This document shows positions 25,544 through 34,416 of a DNA stretch of 64,000 bases, in pieces. The translations under genes and the position numbers were made by a program. Source of the DNA: WQXF01 sp031553615 (GTDB taxonomy: Bacteria; Bacillota; Clostridia; Christensenellales; Aristaeellaceae); assembly GCA_031553615.1 (NCBI GenBank), contig JAVBLJ010000028.1, forward strand, positions 1-64,000. The letters are read 5' to 3'. The notes beneath the pieces are model-generated. The model was not told the origin of the DNA and ran no database searches. It saw only the letters and a list, made by a program, of their open reading frames with translations. The stretch's first letter is position 1, and the number at the start of each line of letters is the position of its first letter.

Positions 25544-25700
25544 TGTTGCATGGACATCCATCTAGGTAGCTGCTAATTGCTTGGCGAAGCATAATTTTCG
25601 ATTCTAGTGGTTGAATTCTGCTTAACAATATTGATATTCGCGAATATGACATCCAACAATTTATTGCATGAAATCTAGCGAGGATTAGCATAAGAAATGT
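25544..25700. other. AT-rich spacer with palindrome and element remnant
   Basis: No gene is seen. It contains a perfect 14-bp palindrome ATATTCGCGAATAT (25634-25647) and, at its right end, a degraded right terminus of the dispersed element. It marks the right edge of the low-GC segment carrying the GHKL kinase. Confidence 0.5.
25669..25692 (+). repeat. Remnant right end of the dispersed palindromic element
   Basis: GAAATCTAGCGAGGATTAGC differs from the right end of copies 1-3 at only two or three positions. The rest of the element is not recognisable upstream. Confidence 0.5.
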
Positions 25701-26126
25701 ATGAACATTCAATTTCATCCGGAGCAGGCAATGATCCTGCCGGAGTACCTGGCGACGCATGCGGTCGACGAACAGCACATCTTCCTGCGGCCTGACGCAA
25801 ACCAGCCGGTGGTGAACGAGCACGAACGGCAAACGGTGCTAGAGCAGCAGGCAATCATCGTGGAGGTGAACGAGCTGCTCAAAACCGCGCACAAGGCCGA
25901 TCAGAAACGGCTGGAGCGCTACCGGGAGGAGGCGGAGCACGAGCTCGCCATATCGGAACGCAGACAGTGGATTATCTCTATAGAAGCCCGTACAGCCTGC
26001 GCTATCGCCCGTCCGCCAATACCGCGCGCGCACGCACCGCATCCAGCGCGATCTGGGCACGCAATGCATCGAGATCGGCGAAACGCTGCTCGGGCCGCAA
26101 TCCCGCTTCCAAAAACACCTCGATAG
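25701..26126 (+). CDS. Hypothetical protein, possibly truncated
   Basis: A 141-residue frame starting MNIQFHPEQAMILPEYL. The first 95 residues are compositionally protein-like and rich in Glu, Gln and Arg, with a helical, coiled-coil-like stretch (VLEQQAIIVEVNELLKTAHK and on). The last 40 residues run antisense into ribF and look like a shadow. It probably represents a gene cut short at the junction with the housekeeping block. No clear ribosome binding site precedes the ATG. Not recognised as any family. Confidence 0.35.
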   Translation: MNIQFHPEQAMILPEYLATHAVDEQHIFLRPDANQPVVNEHERQTVLEQQAIIVEVNELLKTAHKADQKRLERYREEAEHELAISERRQWIISIEARTACAIARPPIPRAHAPHPARSGHAMHRDRRNAARAAIPLPKTPR

Positions 26127-26925
26127 GCCGCCCGTACAGGTCAAGCTCCACATCGAGCAGGTGTATCTCAATCGTCGGCGGGCCCTCAGGCGCGGTGGGA
26201 TGCGCGCCGATGTTCAGCACCGAAGGGTAGCAGCCCTCCCCCACCCGCACGCGCGCCGCATACACCCCAAAGGGCGGAAGCGCCTTGCCCGCAGGCAGCG
26301 CTAGGTTGGCGGTGGGAAACCCCAGCGTGCGGCCTAGCTGCTTGCCGTGCTCCACCGTGCCTCTCACGCAATACGCGCTGCCCATCATGCCCCGCACCGC
26401 GTCTAGGTCGCCCGCCGAGAGCGCGGCCCGCACGCGCGAGGAGGAGACCGGCTCCCCCCGCCAGCAAACCGGCTCCAACACGCGCACGGCAAACCCATGC
26501 TCCGTGCCCAACCGTTCCAGCAGCGCAGGGTCACCAGCGCCGCGCGCGCCGAACGTGTAGTTAAATCCCACGACCACCTCGCGAATGCACAAGGTACGCA
26601 CCAAGCGCCCTATGTATTCCTCGGCGGAAAGCGCGGCGAAATCCGCATCGAAGGGCCGCATCACCAGCGCATCCGGCGCCAACACGGCCAACCGCTCGAT
26701 CTTTTCCTCGGCGGTGGTCAGCATGGAGGGCACTCGGCCCGGACGCAACACCGTGAGCGGGTGGTTGGCGAAGGTGAGCACCGCGCTGGACAGCCCCTGC
26801 TCCCGCGCCAGCCGGTTGGTCTCCTCCACCAGCCGCGCGTGACCCAGGTGCACGCCGTCAAACATGCCTAACGCCACCGCGCTCAGCCCGTATGTCCACT
26901 CACGCTCGTCGTGCAGCAGCCTCAT
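26002..26925 (-). CDS. ribF: Bifunctional riboflavin kinase / FAD synthetase
   Basis: A 307-residue enzyme that converts riboflavin to FMN and then FAD. The N-terminal nucleotidyltransferase domain shows LGMFDGVHLGH near residue 21 and SSRVRAAL near 160. The C-terminal kinase domain has GRTLGFPTANL near 200 and ends with the usual LRPEQRF(A)DLDALRAQI segment. It is the last gene of the rimP-to-ribF operon; its ATG overlaps the truB stop (ATGA). The truB-ribF order is common in Firmicutes. rpsO, often next, is not found downstream. Confidence 0.95.
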   Translation of the reverse strand: MRLLHDEREWTYGLSAVALGMFDGVHLGHARLVEETNRLAREQGLSSAVLTFANHPLTVLRPGRVPSMLTTAEEKIERLAVLAPDALVMRPFDADFAALSAEEYIGRLVRTLCIREVVVGFNYTFGARGAGDPALLERLGTEHGFAVRVLEPVCWRGEPVSSSRVRAALSAGDLDAVRGMMGSAYCVRGTVEHGKQLGRTLGFPTANLALPAGKALPPFGVYAARVRVGEGCYPSVLNIGAHPTAPEGPPTIEIHLLDVELDLYGRPIEVFLEAGLRPEQRFADLDALRAQIALDAVRARAVLADGR

Positions 26926-27854
26926 GCGTTCTCCCTCTCCATCAGCATCGCGTCGAACACCACTTCACCCTGGTGGCGGTGGCCGATCCCCGCGAAGGTC
27001 TCTCTATATGTGTCTTGGGTGCTGGTCGCCTTGATATAGATGCGGTGCGGCGTGTCCCCTTCGGGCAAGGGCTGCTCCAGGTGCGCCGGACGCAGCGGGT
27101 TGCCGTTCACGCATACAGAAAATGCCTCGGACCGAACCTGCAAGCGCGGCAGGTGCTGCAGCGGCGCGTCCATGGCGATCATCAACGCCGAAAGGTCGTG
27201 GGCCCCGCGCACCTGTTCCACCGTCCACGCATTCTCCAGGGTGAACATGCCGGATTGGGAGCGCAGCAGGAAATCCATGGTCGCACCGCAGCCGAGCACC
27301 TGCCCGATATCGTGGCAGAGCGAGCGGATGTAGGTGCCCCGGCCGCAGCGCACGGTCAGCACCGCCTCATCCGCGCTGGAACGGCGCGCGAGGGTGAGGC
27401 TGTGCACCGTGATCCGGCGCGGCTCGACCTCGACCTCCTGCCCCGCGCGGGCCAGCTCGTAGAGCGGCTTCCCCTCCCGCTTGAGCGCGGAAAATGCCGG
27501 GGGCGTTTGCCAAATCTCCCCCGTGAAGGGAGGCAACGCCGCCTCGATCTCCGCATCGGTGGGCCGCACATCGCTGCGCGAGAGCACGGTGCCCTCTGCG
27601 TCGCGCGTGTCGGTCACCACGCCAAAGCGCATCGATACGACGTACGTCTTTTCCTTATCCACCAGATAATCGAACAGGCGTGCCGCCTTGCCCACCATGA
27701 TGGGCAACACGCCCGCCGCTTCCGGATCCAGCGTGCCCGCGTGACCGACGCGTGTGCCCTTGGGCAGCATGCGCCGCACCATTACTACCGCATCGCTGGA
27801 GCTCATGCCCGGCGGCTTGAGCACATTCAAAAAGCCATTTAACGAGCCATTCAA
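26922..27854 (-). CDS. truB: tRNA pseudouridine(55) synthase
   Basis: A 310-residue TruB that makes pseudouridine 55 in the tRNA T-loop. FLNVLKPPGMSSSDAV lies at the N-terminus, and the catalytic Asp43 is in GHAGTLDPEAAGVLP. C-terminal segments such as YELARAGQEVEVEPR and CGRGTYIRSLCHDIG (RNA-contact motif) follow. The start appears to be TTG at 27854, giving NGSLNGFLN, a small internal echo of the conserved NG-LN start; a GGGGG lies 11 bases upstream. About 107 bases without a gene separate it from nrnA. Confidence 0.94.
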   Translation of the reverse strand: MNGSLNGFLNVLKPPGMSSSDAVVMVRRMLPKGTRVGHAGTLDPEAAGVLPIMVGKAARLFDYLVDKEKTYVVSMRFGVVTDTRDAEGTVLSRSDVRPTDAEIEAALPPFTGEIWQTPPAFSALKREGKPLYELARAGQEVEVEPRRITVHSLTLARRSSADEAVLTVRCGRGTYIRSLCHDIGQVLGCGATMDFLLRSQSGMFTLENAWTVEQVRGAHDLSALMIAMDAPLQHLPRLQVRSEAFSVCVNGNPLRPAHLEQPLPEGDTPHRIYIKATSTQDTYRETFAGIGHRHQGEVVFDAMLMERENA

Positions 27855-27961
27855 ATGGGAGAATTCCCCCTATCGACATGCAATCAACTTATGTTTTTGC
27901 AACTTTGAAGCCAACATGCTCAGAATCATTTCGCATCTTCATCCAGCCCCTGCTCTTACGC

Positions 27962-28924
27962 TCACTCCAGCGCTTGCTTCATGGCTTGCGCCAGGGTCTG
28001 CGCTGCGTCTTGGAGCGGTAGCGGCAACGAACAGCCCGCCGCCAGCTTGTGCCCCCCGCCGCTGAAGCGCTGGGCGAGCCCCGCTACATCCCGGGGCGCA
28101 CGCCCGCGCAGGGAGCAGCGCACCTCGCCGCTTCGCTCACGGAGCAGCGCCGCCATCTCCACCCCCGCAATCTCGATCGCGTAGTTCACGATACCCTCGG
28201 TCATGCTCTCAATCGCTCCGGTCTGCGCAAAATCCTCGGCCGAAAGCGTCATGAGGGCGGCTTTCCCCTCCGCAAATACACGCAGTGTGCCCAACGCACG
28301 GCCGAGCAGCTCCACCCCCGCACGCGCACGGGTACGGTACACGCGCTCGATCAGCCGATCGGGCTGCGCACCGGCCTCCACCAGCGCCGCCGCCGCGTGC
28401 AGCGATGGTGCATTGGTGTTGGGAAAGCTGAAGTTGCCCGTATCGGTCGCGATGGCCACGTACAGGCAATCGGCCATGCCCTGCGAAAGCGGCACGCCCA
28501 GCGCGGCAACGCAATCGAGCACCATCACGCCGGTCGCCGCCGCCGTCGGCTCAATCCAATTTACGGTGCCGAAGCAATCGTTGGTTCCGTGGTGGTCGAT
28601 CACTGCTCGCACCTCGGCGACATCAAAAAGCGCACGGGCGGAACCCAGCCGCGCCGCATCGGATACGTCGATGGCGATGGCCAAGTCGAAGCGCGCCTCT
28701 CCCAGCGCATCCGGGAACGCGATGCGCTCCGCCACCGGCAGAAACGCGTACAGAGGCGGCACCGGATCGGCACAGACTAGCGCGACGCGCTTGCCCAGCG
28801 CTTCCAGAGCCGCGGCCAAGGCAAGCGCCGAGCCCATCGTATCCCCATCGGGCCCAATGTGCATACAAAGGAGCGCGCTCTCCGCATTGGAAAGCGCGCG
28901 TATCACCTGTTCAGGCGTCCTCAT
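27962..28924 (-). CDS. nrnA: DHH-family bifunctional oligoribonuclease / pAp phosphatase
   Basis: A 320-residue DHH/DHHA1 phosphoesterase that degrades short RNAs and 3'-phosphoadenosine 5'-phosphate. Motifs seen are GPDGDTMGSALAL (motif I), AIDVSD (II), DHHGTND (III), ATDTGNF (IV) and the DHHA1 loop GGGHKLAAG near the C-terminus. The ATG at 28924 follows AGGAGGATTCCA and overlaps the end of rbfA by 14 bases, so the two are probably translationally coupled. The rbfA-nrnA-truB order is standard in Firmicutes. Confidence 0.93.
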   Translation of the reverse strand: MRTPEQVIRALSNAESALLCMHIGPDGDTMGSALALAAALEALGKRVALVCADPVPPLYAFLPVAERIAFPDALGEARFDLAIAIDVSDAARLGSARALFDVAEVRAVIDHHGTNDCFGTVNWIEPTAAATGVMVLDCVAALGVPLSQGMADCLYVAIATDTGNFSFPNTNAPSLHAAAALVEAGAQPDRLIERVYRTRARAGVELLGRALGTLRVFAEGKAALMTLSAEDFAQTGAIESMTEGIVNYAIEIAGVEMAALLRERSGEVRCSLRGRAPRDVAGLAQRFSGGGHKLAAGCSLPLPLQDAAQTLAQAMKQALE

Positions 28925-29324
28925 TGGAATCCTCCTGATGCGCTTCGTCCTCGGCCTGCCGCTGTCCGCCCTGCTCGGAAGCAATCACAGAATCGATGAG
29001 GCTGGCCATGCGCGCGCCGTACTCGATGTTGGTGTCCAACTCAAAGAGCAGCTCGGGCGTGTAATGCAGCTGCACACGGCGGCCCAACTCGTGGCGAATG
29101 AATCCCGCGGCGCGCTTGAGTGCGGCGAGGAGCGGCGCTCGGCGCTCGGGCTCCAACACGCTGACGAACACCTTGGCAAAGCGCAGATCGCGCGTGACCT
29201 CCACGCTGGTGATGCTATACGTTCCCGCCACACGTGGATCGTGAACGTCCTCGCGAATCACCCGGTCGACCTCCCGCCGAACCTCTTCGTTCAGGCGGTC
29301 GGTGCGGTTAAACTGAGATGGCAT
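28911..29324 (-). CDS. rbfA: 30S ribosome-binding factor A
   Basis: A 137-residue ribosome maturation factor with a single KH-like domain: RLNEEVRREVDRVIREDVHDP, then RDLRFAKVFVSVL and LHYTPELLFELD. It acts in late maturation of the small subunit, next to initiation factor 2 in the operon. The start at 29324 is preceded by GAAGGAGATTCT; the frame is open 30 codons further into the infB spacer. The C-terminal tail of about 20 residues is acidic and Gln-rich. Confidence 0.94.
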   Translation of the reverse strand: MPSQFNRTDRLNEEVRREVDRVIREDVHDPRVAGTYSITSVEVTRDLRFAKVFVSVLEPERRAPLLAALKRAAGFIRHELGRRVQLHYTPELLFELDTNIEYGARMASLIDSVIASEQGGQRQAEDEAHQEDSNEDA

Positions 29325-29435
29325 AGAATCTCCTTCGTCACCTCGGCCCGAAGAAAGAACGCCCTGCGGGCGGTCTTTCCCGTAGCCAAGTGTTGCGGAC
29401 GGTCTCATTATCATCGAACGCTAACGGATCAAACC

Positions 29436-32400
29436 CTAACGGATAATCTCTTCCATTATGAAGCATTCGATGATGTCGCCCTCTTTGATATCGCTGTATT
29501 TTTCCAAGCTCGCGCCGCATTCATACCCGGAAGCAACTTCCTTGGCATCGTCCTTGAAGCGCTTGAGCGAATCGAGCTTGCCCTCGTAGACCACGATGTT
29601 GTCGCGCAGCAGGCGAACCTGGGCGTTGCGCTGCAGCTTGCCATCGGTGACGTAACAGCCCGCGATGGTGCCCGCACCGGTGATCTTGAACACGTTGCGC
29701 ACCTCGGCGTGGCCCAGCAAATTCTCCTTGAATTCGGGGGCCAACATGCCCTTCATGGCCTTCTGGACATCCTCGATCGCCTGGTAGATGATGCGGTACA
29801 GGCGGATGTCGATGCCCTCGCGGTTGGCGGCCTCGCGGGCCTTGCTATCGGGCCGGACGTTGAAGCCGATGATGATGGCGTTGTCGATGTTGGCCAGCAT
29901 CACGTCGTTCTCGTTGATGGCGCCCGCGCCAGCATGGATGGTGCGCACGCGCACATCCTCGTTGGAGAGCTTCTCCAGCGCCTGACGCACTGCCTCGACC
30001 GAGCCCTGCACGTCGGCCTTGATGATGATGTTCAGATCCTGCACCTTGCCCTCGGCGATCTGCGAATACAGCTCATCGAGCGTGGTACGGGCCGAATTCT
30101 TGACCATGGCGACCTTCTGCTTGTCGCGGCGCTCCTGGGCGACCATGCGCGAGAGGCGCTCGTCCTCGACTGCGCTGATCTCGTCGCCCGCCTCGGGCAC
30201 GTCGTTGAAACCGATGATCTCCACCGGGGTAGAGGGGCCCGCATCCTGCACGCGCTCGCCGCGAGAGTTGATCATCGCGCGCACGCGGCCATAGGCGGTG
30301 CCGGCCACGATGGTATCGCCGTTGTGCAATGTGCCGTTCTGCACCAGCACGGTGGCAACGGGGCCGCGGCCCTTGTCCAGCCTGGCCTCGACGATGACGC
30401 CACGAGCCATGCGGTTGGGGTTGGCGCGCAGCTCCTGCACGTCGGCAAGCAGCAGGATATTCTCCAGCAGCGAATCAATGCCCTCGCCCGTCACCGAGGA
30501 AACCGGCACCATGATCACGTCGCCGCCCCAATCCTCCGCAACCAGCTCATAGCGGGTCAATTCCTGCTTGACGCGGTCGGGATTCGCGGAGGGCTTGTCG
30601 ACCATTGTGAGGGCCACGATAATCGGCACCTTCGCGGCCTTGGCGTGGTTGATCGATTCCACGGTCTGCGGCATGACGCCTTCGCTGGCCGCCACCACCA
30701 GGATGGCGATATCGGTCGCCTGGGTTCCGCGCGCACGCATGGCGGTGAACGCCTCGTGGCCCGGGGTATCCAGGAAGGTGATCTGGCGATCCTGCACGGC
30801 GGCGGTATACGCGCCGATATGCTGGGTGATGCCGCCCGCTTCGCCCGCAGTCACGCGGGTCTTGCGGATGTAGTCCAGCAGCGAGGTCTTGCCGTGGTCG
30901 ACGTGGCCCATGATGGTGACCACCGGCGGACGCACCACAAGATCCGTTTCGGCATCGACGATATCGGCCTCGGTCAGGCGATCCTCGGCGGTCTTTTCGA
31001 GCTTAAGCTCCAAATCGACGCCAAACTCGGAGCAGATCAGCTGCGCGGTATCGAAATCCAGCTCCTGGTTGATGGTCGCCATGGTGCCCAGCAGAAACAG
31101 CTTCTTGATAATTTCGCCCGCAGGCTTGCCGATGCGCTCGGTCAGGTCCTTGACCGTGATGGTTTCGGCGGTCATGAACGCTTTCTCGATCCGGATCGGG
31201 TCCATCATCATCTGCGCCGAGGGCCTGCGGCGCGATTTACGGCCGCGCACCACATCGTCGTCGATCTGCACGCCGGTCTCGCGAACCATCTGCTTGCGGT
31301 TCTTGGGCGCTTGGCGCTCCGGATCATGCTGACGCATGTACATTTTCTTGTTCGGATCGTAGTTGGATACGCGCTCCTTCTCCACCGAAGGCGTGAGCTC
31401 GGGGCCCTTTGAACGTCCGCCGCCCATGCCGGGACGCGGAGCTCCTCCGCCCATGGGAGGCCGTGCACCCTGAGGCGCCTGGCCATAGGGACGCGGGCCG
31501 CCCTGCGGCGCCTGGCCATAGGGACGCGGGCCGCCCTGCGGCGCTTGGCCATAGGGACGCGGACCGCCCTGCGGCGCTTGGCCATAGGGACGAGCAAGAC
31601 CGCCCTGCGGCGCTTGGCCAAAGGGGCGGGCCGGGCCACCCTGCGGCGACTGGCCAAACGGACGGGCGGGGCCACCTTGCGGCGACTGACCAAACGGACG
31701 GGCCGGGCCGCCCTGCGGCGATTGGCCGAACGGACGAGCAGGGCCTCCCTGCGGCGATTGGCCGAAGGGGCGCGCTGGGCCGCCTTGCGGCGCTTGGCCC
31801 ATAGGCCGCGCAGGTTGTTGCGCGGCGGGACGCTGCATCGGCGCTTGCGCACCAGGTGCGGCGGGACGAACCGGGAATTGGTCGGAGCGCTGCATCGGCT
31901 GCTGCACTTGCTGATCCGTCGCGGTGCCAACGGGCTGAACCGCTCCCGGCGCTTCGGCCTGCGGCTTGCCCTCCTCGGCAGCGACCGCATTCACCGCTGC
32001 AGGGGCAGGCTTCGCAGCCTCCTCCGCTACGGGAGCAGGTGCTTCGGCGGAATCCGCCTTCGCCTGGGCAGGCTGCTTTGCCTCGCCGGAAGCCTCGGCC
32101 AGCGAGGCCGTGGCCTGCGTAGACTGTGCTGCCGCAGGCTGCTCCGTCTTCACAGGCGCAGCCTTTTCCGCCGTCGGAAGCTCCGTTTCCTCTGCTTTCG
32201 CAGCGGCGCGGCGCTCCTGGGGTTCTTGCCAAGCCTGTTCACTTTCCGAAAGCGCCTCTTCAGCATCGGGCATCGTCCATGCCTTGCTTTGCGAGTCCAG
32301 GATCTGGCGCTGCGCTTCAATCTTCTGTTGCTCCTTGCGCAACTCATCCTCCTGGAGGAACGAATTCTCCAAGCGCTTGAGCAGCTGAATAGTCTCCTGC

Positions 32401-32492
32401 GCCGAACGGCGAACGTTGGAGACCTCTTCCAGCAAACGACCCGCGCCTACGCTAAGCTCCTTGGTTGCCTCTTGAACCTTGAGTTTGGACAT
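29436..32492 (-). CDS. infB: Translation initiation factor IF-2 with Gly-Pro-Gln repeat region
   Basis: A 1018-residue IF-2. The C-terminal core is complete: an IF2-N domain around 435-490, G domain with GHVDHGKT at 529-536, DTPGH and VDKP, then domains II-IV. The N-terminal 420 residues are variable. They comprise a helical start, an Ala/Pro/Glu-rich stretch (about 95-190) and, at 232-345, ten tandem units of 11-12 residues of the form GQ(A/S)PQGGPARPF/Y. This is longer and more regular than usual. The ATG at 32492 has only a weak AGGG site. Confidence 0.96.
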   Translation of the reverse strand: MSKLKVQEATKELSVGAGRLLEEVSNVRRSAQETIQLLKRLENSFLQEDELRKEQQKIEAQRQILDSQSKAWTMPDAEEALSESEQAWQEPQERRAAAKAEETELPTAEKAAPVKTEQPAAAQSTQATASLAEASGEAKQPAQAKADSAEAPAPVAEEAAKPAPAAVNAVAAEEGKPQAEAPGAVQPVGTATDQQVQQPMQRSDQFPVRPAAPGAQAPMQRPAAQQPARPMGQAPQGGPARPFGQSPQGGPARPFGQSPQGGPARPFGQSPQGGPARPFGQSPQGGPARPFGQAPQGGLARPYGQAPQGGPRPYGQAPQGGPRPYGQAPQGGPRPYGQAPQGARPPMGGGAPRPGMGGGRSKGPELTPSVEKERVSNYDPNKKMYMRQHDPERQAPKNRKQMVRETGVQIDDDVVRGRKSRRRPSAQMMMDPIRIEKAFMTAETITVKDLTERIGKPAGEIIKKLFLLGTMATINQELDFDTAQLICSEFGVDLELKLEKTAEDRLTEADIVDAETDLVVRPPVVTIMGHVDHGKTSLLDYIRKTRVTAGEAGGITQHIGAYTAAVQDRQITFLDTPGHEAFTAMRARGTQATDIAILVVAASEGVMPQTVESINHAKAAKVPIIVALTMVDKPSANPDRVKQELTRYELVAEDWGGDVIMVPVSSVTGEGIDSLLENILLLADVQELRANPNRMARGVIVEARLDKGRGPVATVLVQNGTLHNGDTIVAGTAYGRVRAMINSRGERVQDAGPSTPVEIIGFNDVPEAGDEISAVEDERLSRMVAQERRDKQKVAMVKNSARTTLDELYSQIAEGKVQDLNIIIKADVQGSVEAVRQALEKLSNEDVRVRTIHAGAGAINENDVMLANIDNAIIIGFNVRPDSKAREAANREGIDIRLYRIIYQAIEDVQKAMKGMLAPEFKENLLGHAEVRNVFKITGAGTIAGCYVTDGKLQRNAQVRLLRDNIVVYEGKLDSLKRFKDDAKEVASGYECGASLEKYSDIKEGDIIECFIMEEIIR
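31458..31799 (-). repeat. Tandem 33-36-bp coding repeats within infB
   Basis: About ten in-frame units encode the Gly-Gln-Pro repeat of IF-2. Two sub-types are visible: four consecutive ARPFGQS units and three consecutive PRPYGQA units, each near-identical at the DNA level, suggesting local unit duplication. Confidence 0.85.
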
Positions 32493-32557
32493 TCTGCCCT
32501 AGCACCCCCGCAGTACGTAGATTGTGTGGTAAAACCGAGTGGTAGATGAGTGCGATA

Positions 32558-32935
32558 TCATCTGGGTTCTATCTCCTGGCTATCGAGCAGCGAAAGAAGC
32601 CGCTCGGCCATGGATCCTTTTTTGAGGGCCGCCACCATACGTTCGGGTTTTCCAATAGCCTGACCCAACCGCCCTGCTTCCAGGGTATACAGTGGAACTT
32701 GCCGGAATGCACATGCGTCTGAAAATTTCTTCAGCATGTTGGGGGAAGCCCCGCCATCGAGCAGGATCGCTGCTGCTTGGCCGCCGCGCACCGCCAACTC
32801 GCAGCCGGATTCGCCGGAGGTCAACTGCCCCGCGCGTGCGCACAGGCCCAGCATCCCCCACGCCTTTTCCGGCGCGCCTTGGCTTAGGTCCCGTTGAAGG
32901 TTCGCGGCTTGGTCAGGTGGATTGGCTTGGTTCAT
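32558..32935 (-). CDS. ylxQ: L7Ae/YlxQ-family ribosomal protein-like
   Basis: A 125-residue protein of the L7Ae/L30e/YlxQ RNA-binding fold: GMLGLCARAGQLTSGESGCE, then AAILLDGGASPNMLKKF and GKPERMVAALKKGSMAERLL. It probably binds kink-turn RNA on the ribosome. The ATG at 32935 follows GGAGGAGATCG, lies inside the 3' end of ylxR (23-base overlap), and is far better than the long upstream frame. The ylxR-ylxQ-infB order is conserved across Firmicutes. Confidence 0.9.
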   Translation of the reverse strand: MNQANPPDQAANLQRDLSQGAPEKAWGMLGLCARAGQLTSGESGCELAVRGGQAAAILLDGGASPNMLKKFSDACAFRQVPLYTLEAGRLGQAIGKPERMVAALKKGSMAERLLSLLDSQEIEPR

Positions 32936-33200
32936 GGGTGGCGATCTCCTCCAGCAGTTGTTCGAAAACCGCCTGTTCGATGGGGTGTTCCAACGCGCGC
33001 TCCAGCTGTCTGGCCTTGACGGCCCGGGTAAAGCAGGCGCGGCTTGGGCACACGTATGCGCCCCGTCCGGGGGCCTTGCCCACCGGATCCCAGCGCACCT
33101 CGCCCTCCTGGTTGCGCACAATGCGCAGCAGCTCGCGTTTGGGCTTCATCTCGCGGCATCCGACGCACATGCGCATGGGAACCTTGCGCGGTTTCAGCAC
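32913..33200 (-). CDS. ylxR: YlxR (RnpM) RNA-binding protein
   Basis: A 95-residue protein of the YlxR family with RMCVGCREMKPKRELLRIVR at residues 10-29 and the family GRGAYVCPS with a cysteine near 46-52. Members bind RNA and have been reported to modulate RNase P. The start is GTG at 33200 with AAGGGGTG upstream. It lies between nusA (53-base gap) and ylxQ (overlap). Confidence 0.93.
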   Translation of the reverse strand: MLKPRKVPMRMCVGCREMKPKRELLRIVRNQEGEVRWDPVGKAPGRGAYVCPSRACFTRAVKARQLERALEHPIEQAVFEQLLEEIATHEPSQST

Positions 33201-33253
33201 GGTTTCACCCCTTCGGTGTCGCTGTCTGGTTTCGGTGCGGCGTTGGGCATCGG

Positions 33254-34363
33254 TTACTCAATATCCTCAAGTCCGGCATCGGACATATCGGCGAATTCAT
33301 CCTCTTCGGCCATCTGGGCCTCGGCCTGCGATTGGCTCTTAATATCGATCTTCCAGCCGGTAAGCTTGGCGGCTAGGCGGGCGTTCTGCCCCTCCTTGCC
33401 GATGGCCAGCGAAAGCTGGTTGTCGGGCACGATAACGCGGCAAGCCTTTTCCGTATCGCTGATGTACACGGCCAGCGCACGCGCAGGATTGAGCGCATTG
33501 GCGATGAACTCGGCGGGATCGGATGACCACTTGATGATGTCGATCTTCTCATTCTTCAGCTCGCTCACCACGTTTTCCACGCGGATGCCGCGCGGCCCTA
33601 CGCAGGAGCCCACCGGATCGATGAGCGGATCGGAGGAGAAAACGGCCATCTTGGTGCGAAAACCCGCCTCGCGGGCAATGGACTTGATCTGCACCGCGCC
33701 CGTCTGAATCTCGGGCACTTCCAGCTCAAACAGCCGCTTGACTAAGCCGGGATGCGTGCGCGATACCAACACCTGCGGGCCCTTTGCCGAGCGCTGCACT
33801 TCCAGCACATAGACCTTCAGCCGGTCGTTGACCATGTATTCCTCGCCCGGGGCGTGATGGTTCGGATCGATGATGCCCTCGGTGCGGCCCAGCTCGACGT
33901 ACACGTTCTTGCCTTCGACGCGCTGCACGATAGCGGTCAGTATCTCATTTTCCTTCTCGATGTACTCGTCGTAGATGATGCCGCGCTCGGCCTCGCGGAT
34001 GCGCTGTACGATCACCTGTTTCGCAGTTTGGGCGGCGACGCGGCCGAAGTCGCGGGGGGTCACCTCGATCTCCACAATGTCGCCCACTTCGTAGCTGGGC
34101 TGAATCGCGCGGGCGAGCTCCAACGAAATCTCCTGGGTATCGTCCTGCACATCCTCGATCACGACTTTGCGGGCGTAGACCTGCACGGAACCATCGGCGC
34201 GGTCGATGCTCACGCGCACGTTTTGCGCGCCGACCGGGGCTTTCTTCAGGTTCTTCTTATAAGCTGATTTGAGTGCCTCTTCAATCGCGCTGAACAGCAC
34301 CTCTTGGCTGATGGATTTTTCCTTGGCCAGTACGGCGATGGCCTCGATCACTTCGCGGTTCAT
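33254..34363 (-). CDS. nusA: Transcription termination/antitermination factor NusA
   Basis: A 369-residue NusA: N-terminal RNA polymerase-binding domain (1-125), S1 domain (about 130-200) and two KH domains (about 205-345) with GSCVGPRGIRVENVVSEL and AIGKEGQNARLAAKLTGWKI. As in other Firmicutes, the acidic repeats of the proteobacterial protein are missing. It ends in a short acidic tail. ATG at 34363 with AGGAGTGAAGG upstream. It follows rimP after 53 bases. Confidence 0.96.
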   Translation of the reverse strand: MNREVIEAIAVLAKEKSISQEVLFSAIEEALKSAYKKNLKKAPVGAQNVRVSIDRADGSVQVYARKVVIEDVQDDTQEISLELARAIQPSYEVGDIVEIEVTPRDFGRVAAQTAKQVIVQRIREAERGIIYDEYIEKENEILTAIVQRVEGKNVYVELGRTEGIIDPNHHAPGEEYMVNDRLKVYVLEVQRSAKGPQVLVSRTHPGLVKRLFELEVPEIQTGAVQIKSIAREAGFRTKMAVFSSDPLIDPVGSCVGPRGIRVENVVSELKNEKIDIIKWSSDPAEFIANALNPARALAVYISDTEKACRVIVPDNQLSLAIGKEGQNARLAAKLTGWKIDIKSQSQAEAQMAEEDEFADMSDAGLEDIE

Positions 34364-34416
34364 GATCCTTCACTCCTCAACTGCATGTCGTGGGCGTTGA
34401 TGCCGGGAGGTGCGTC

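Noticed and set aside
28203..31412. 1,069-codon plus-strand open frame
   Set aside because: It is antisense to nrnA, rbfA and infB, has no ribosome binding site or recognisable motif, and is His/Arg/Leu-rich as expected for a shadow in GC-rich DNA.
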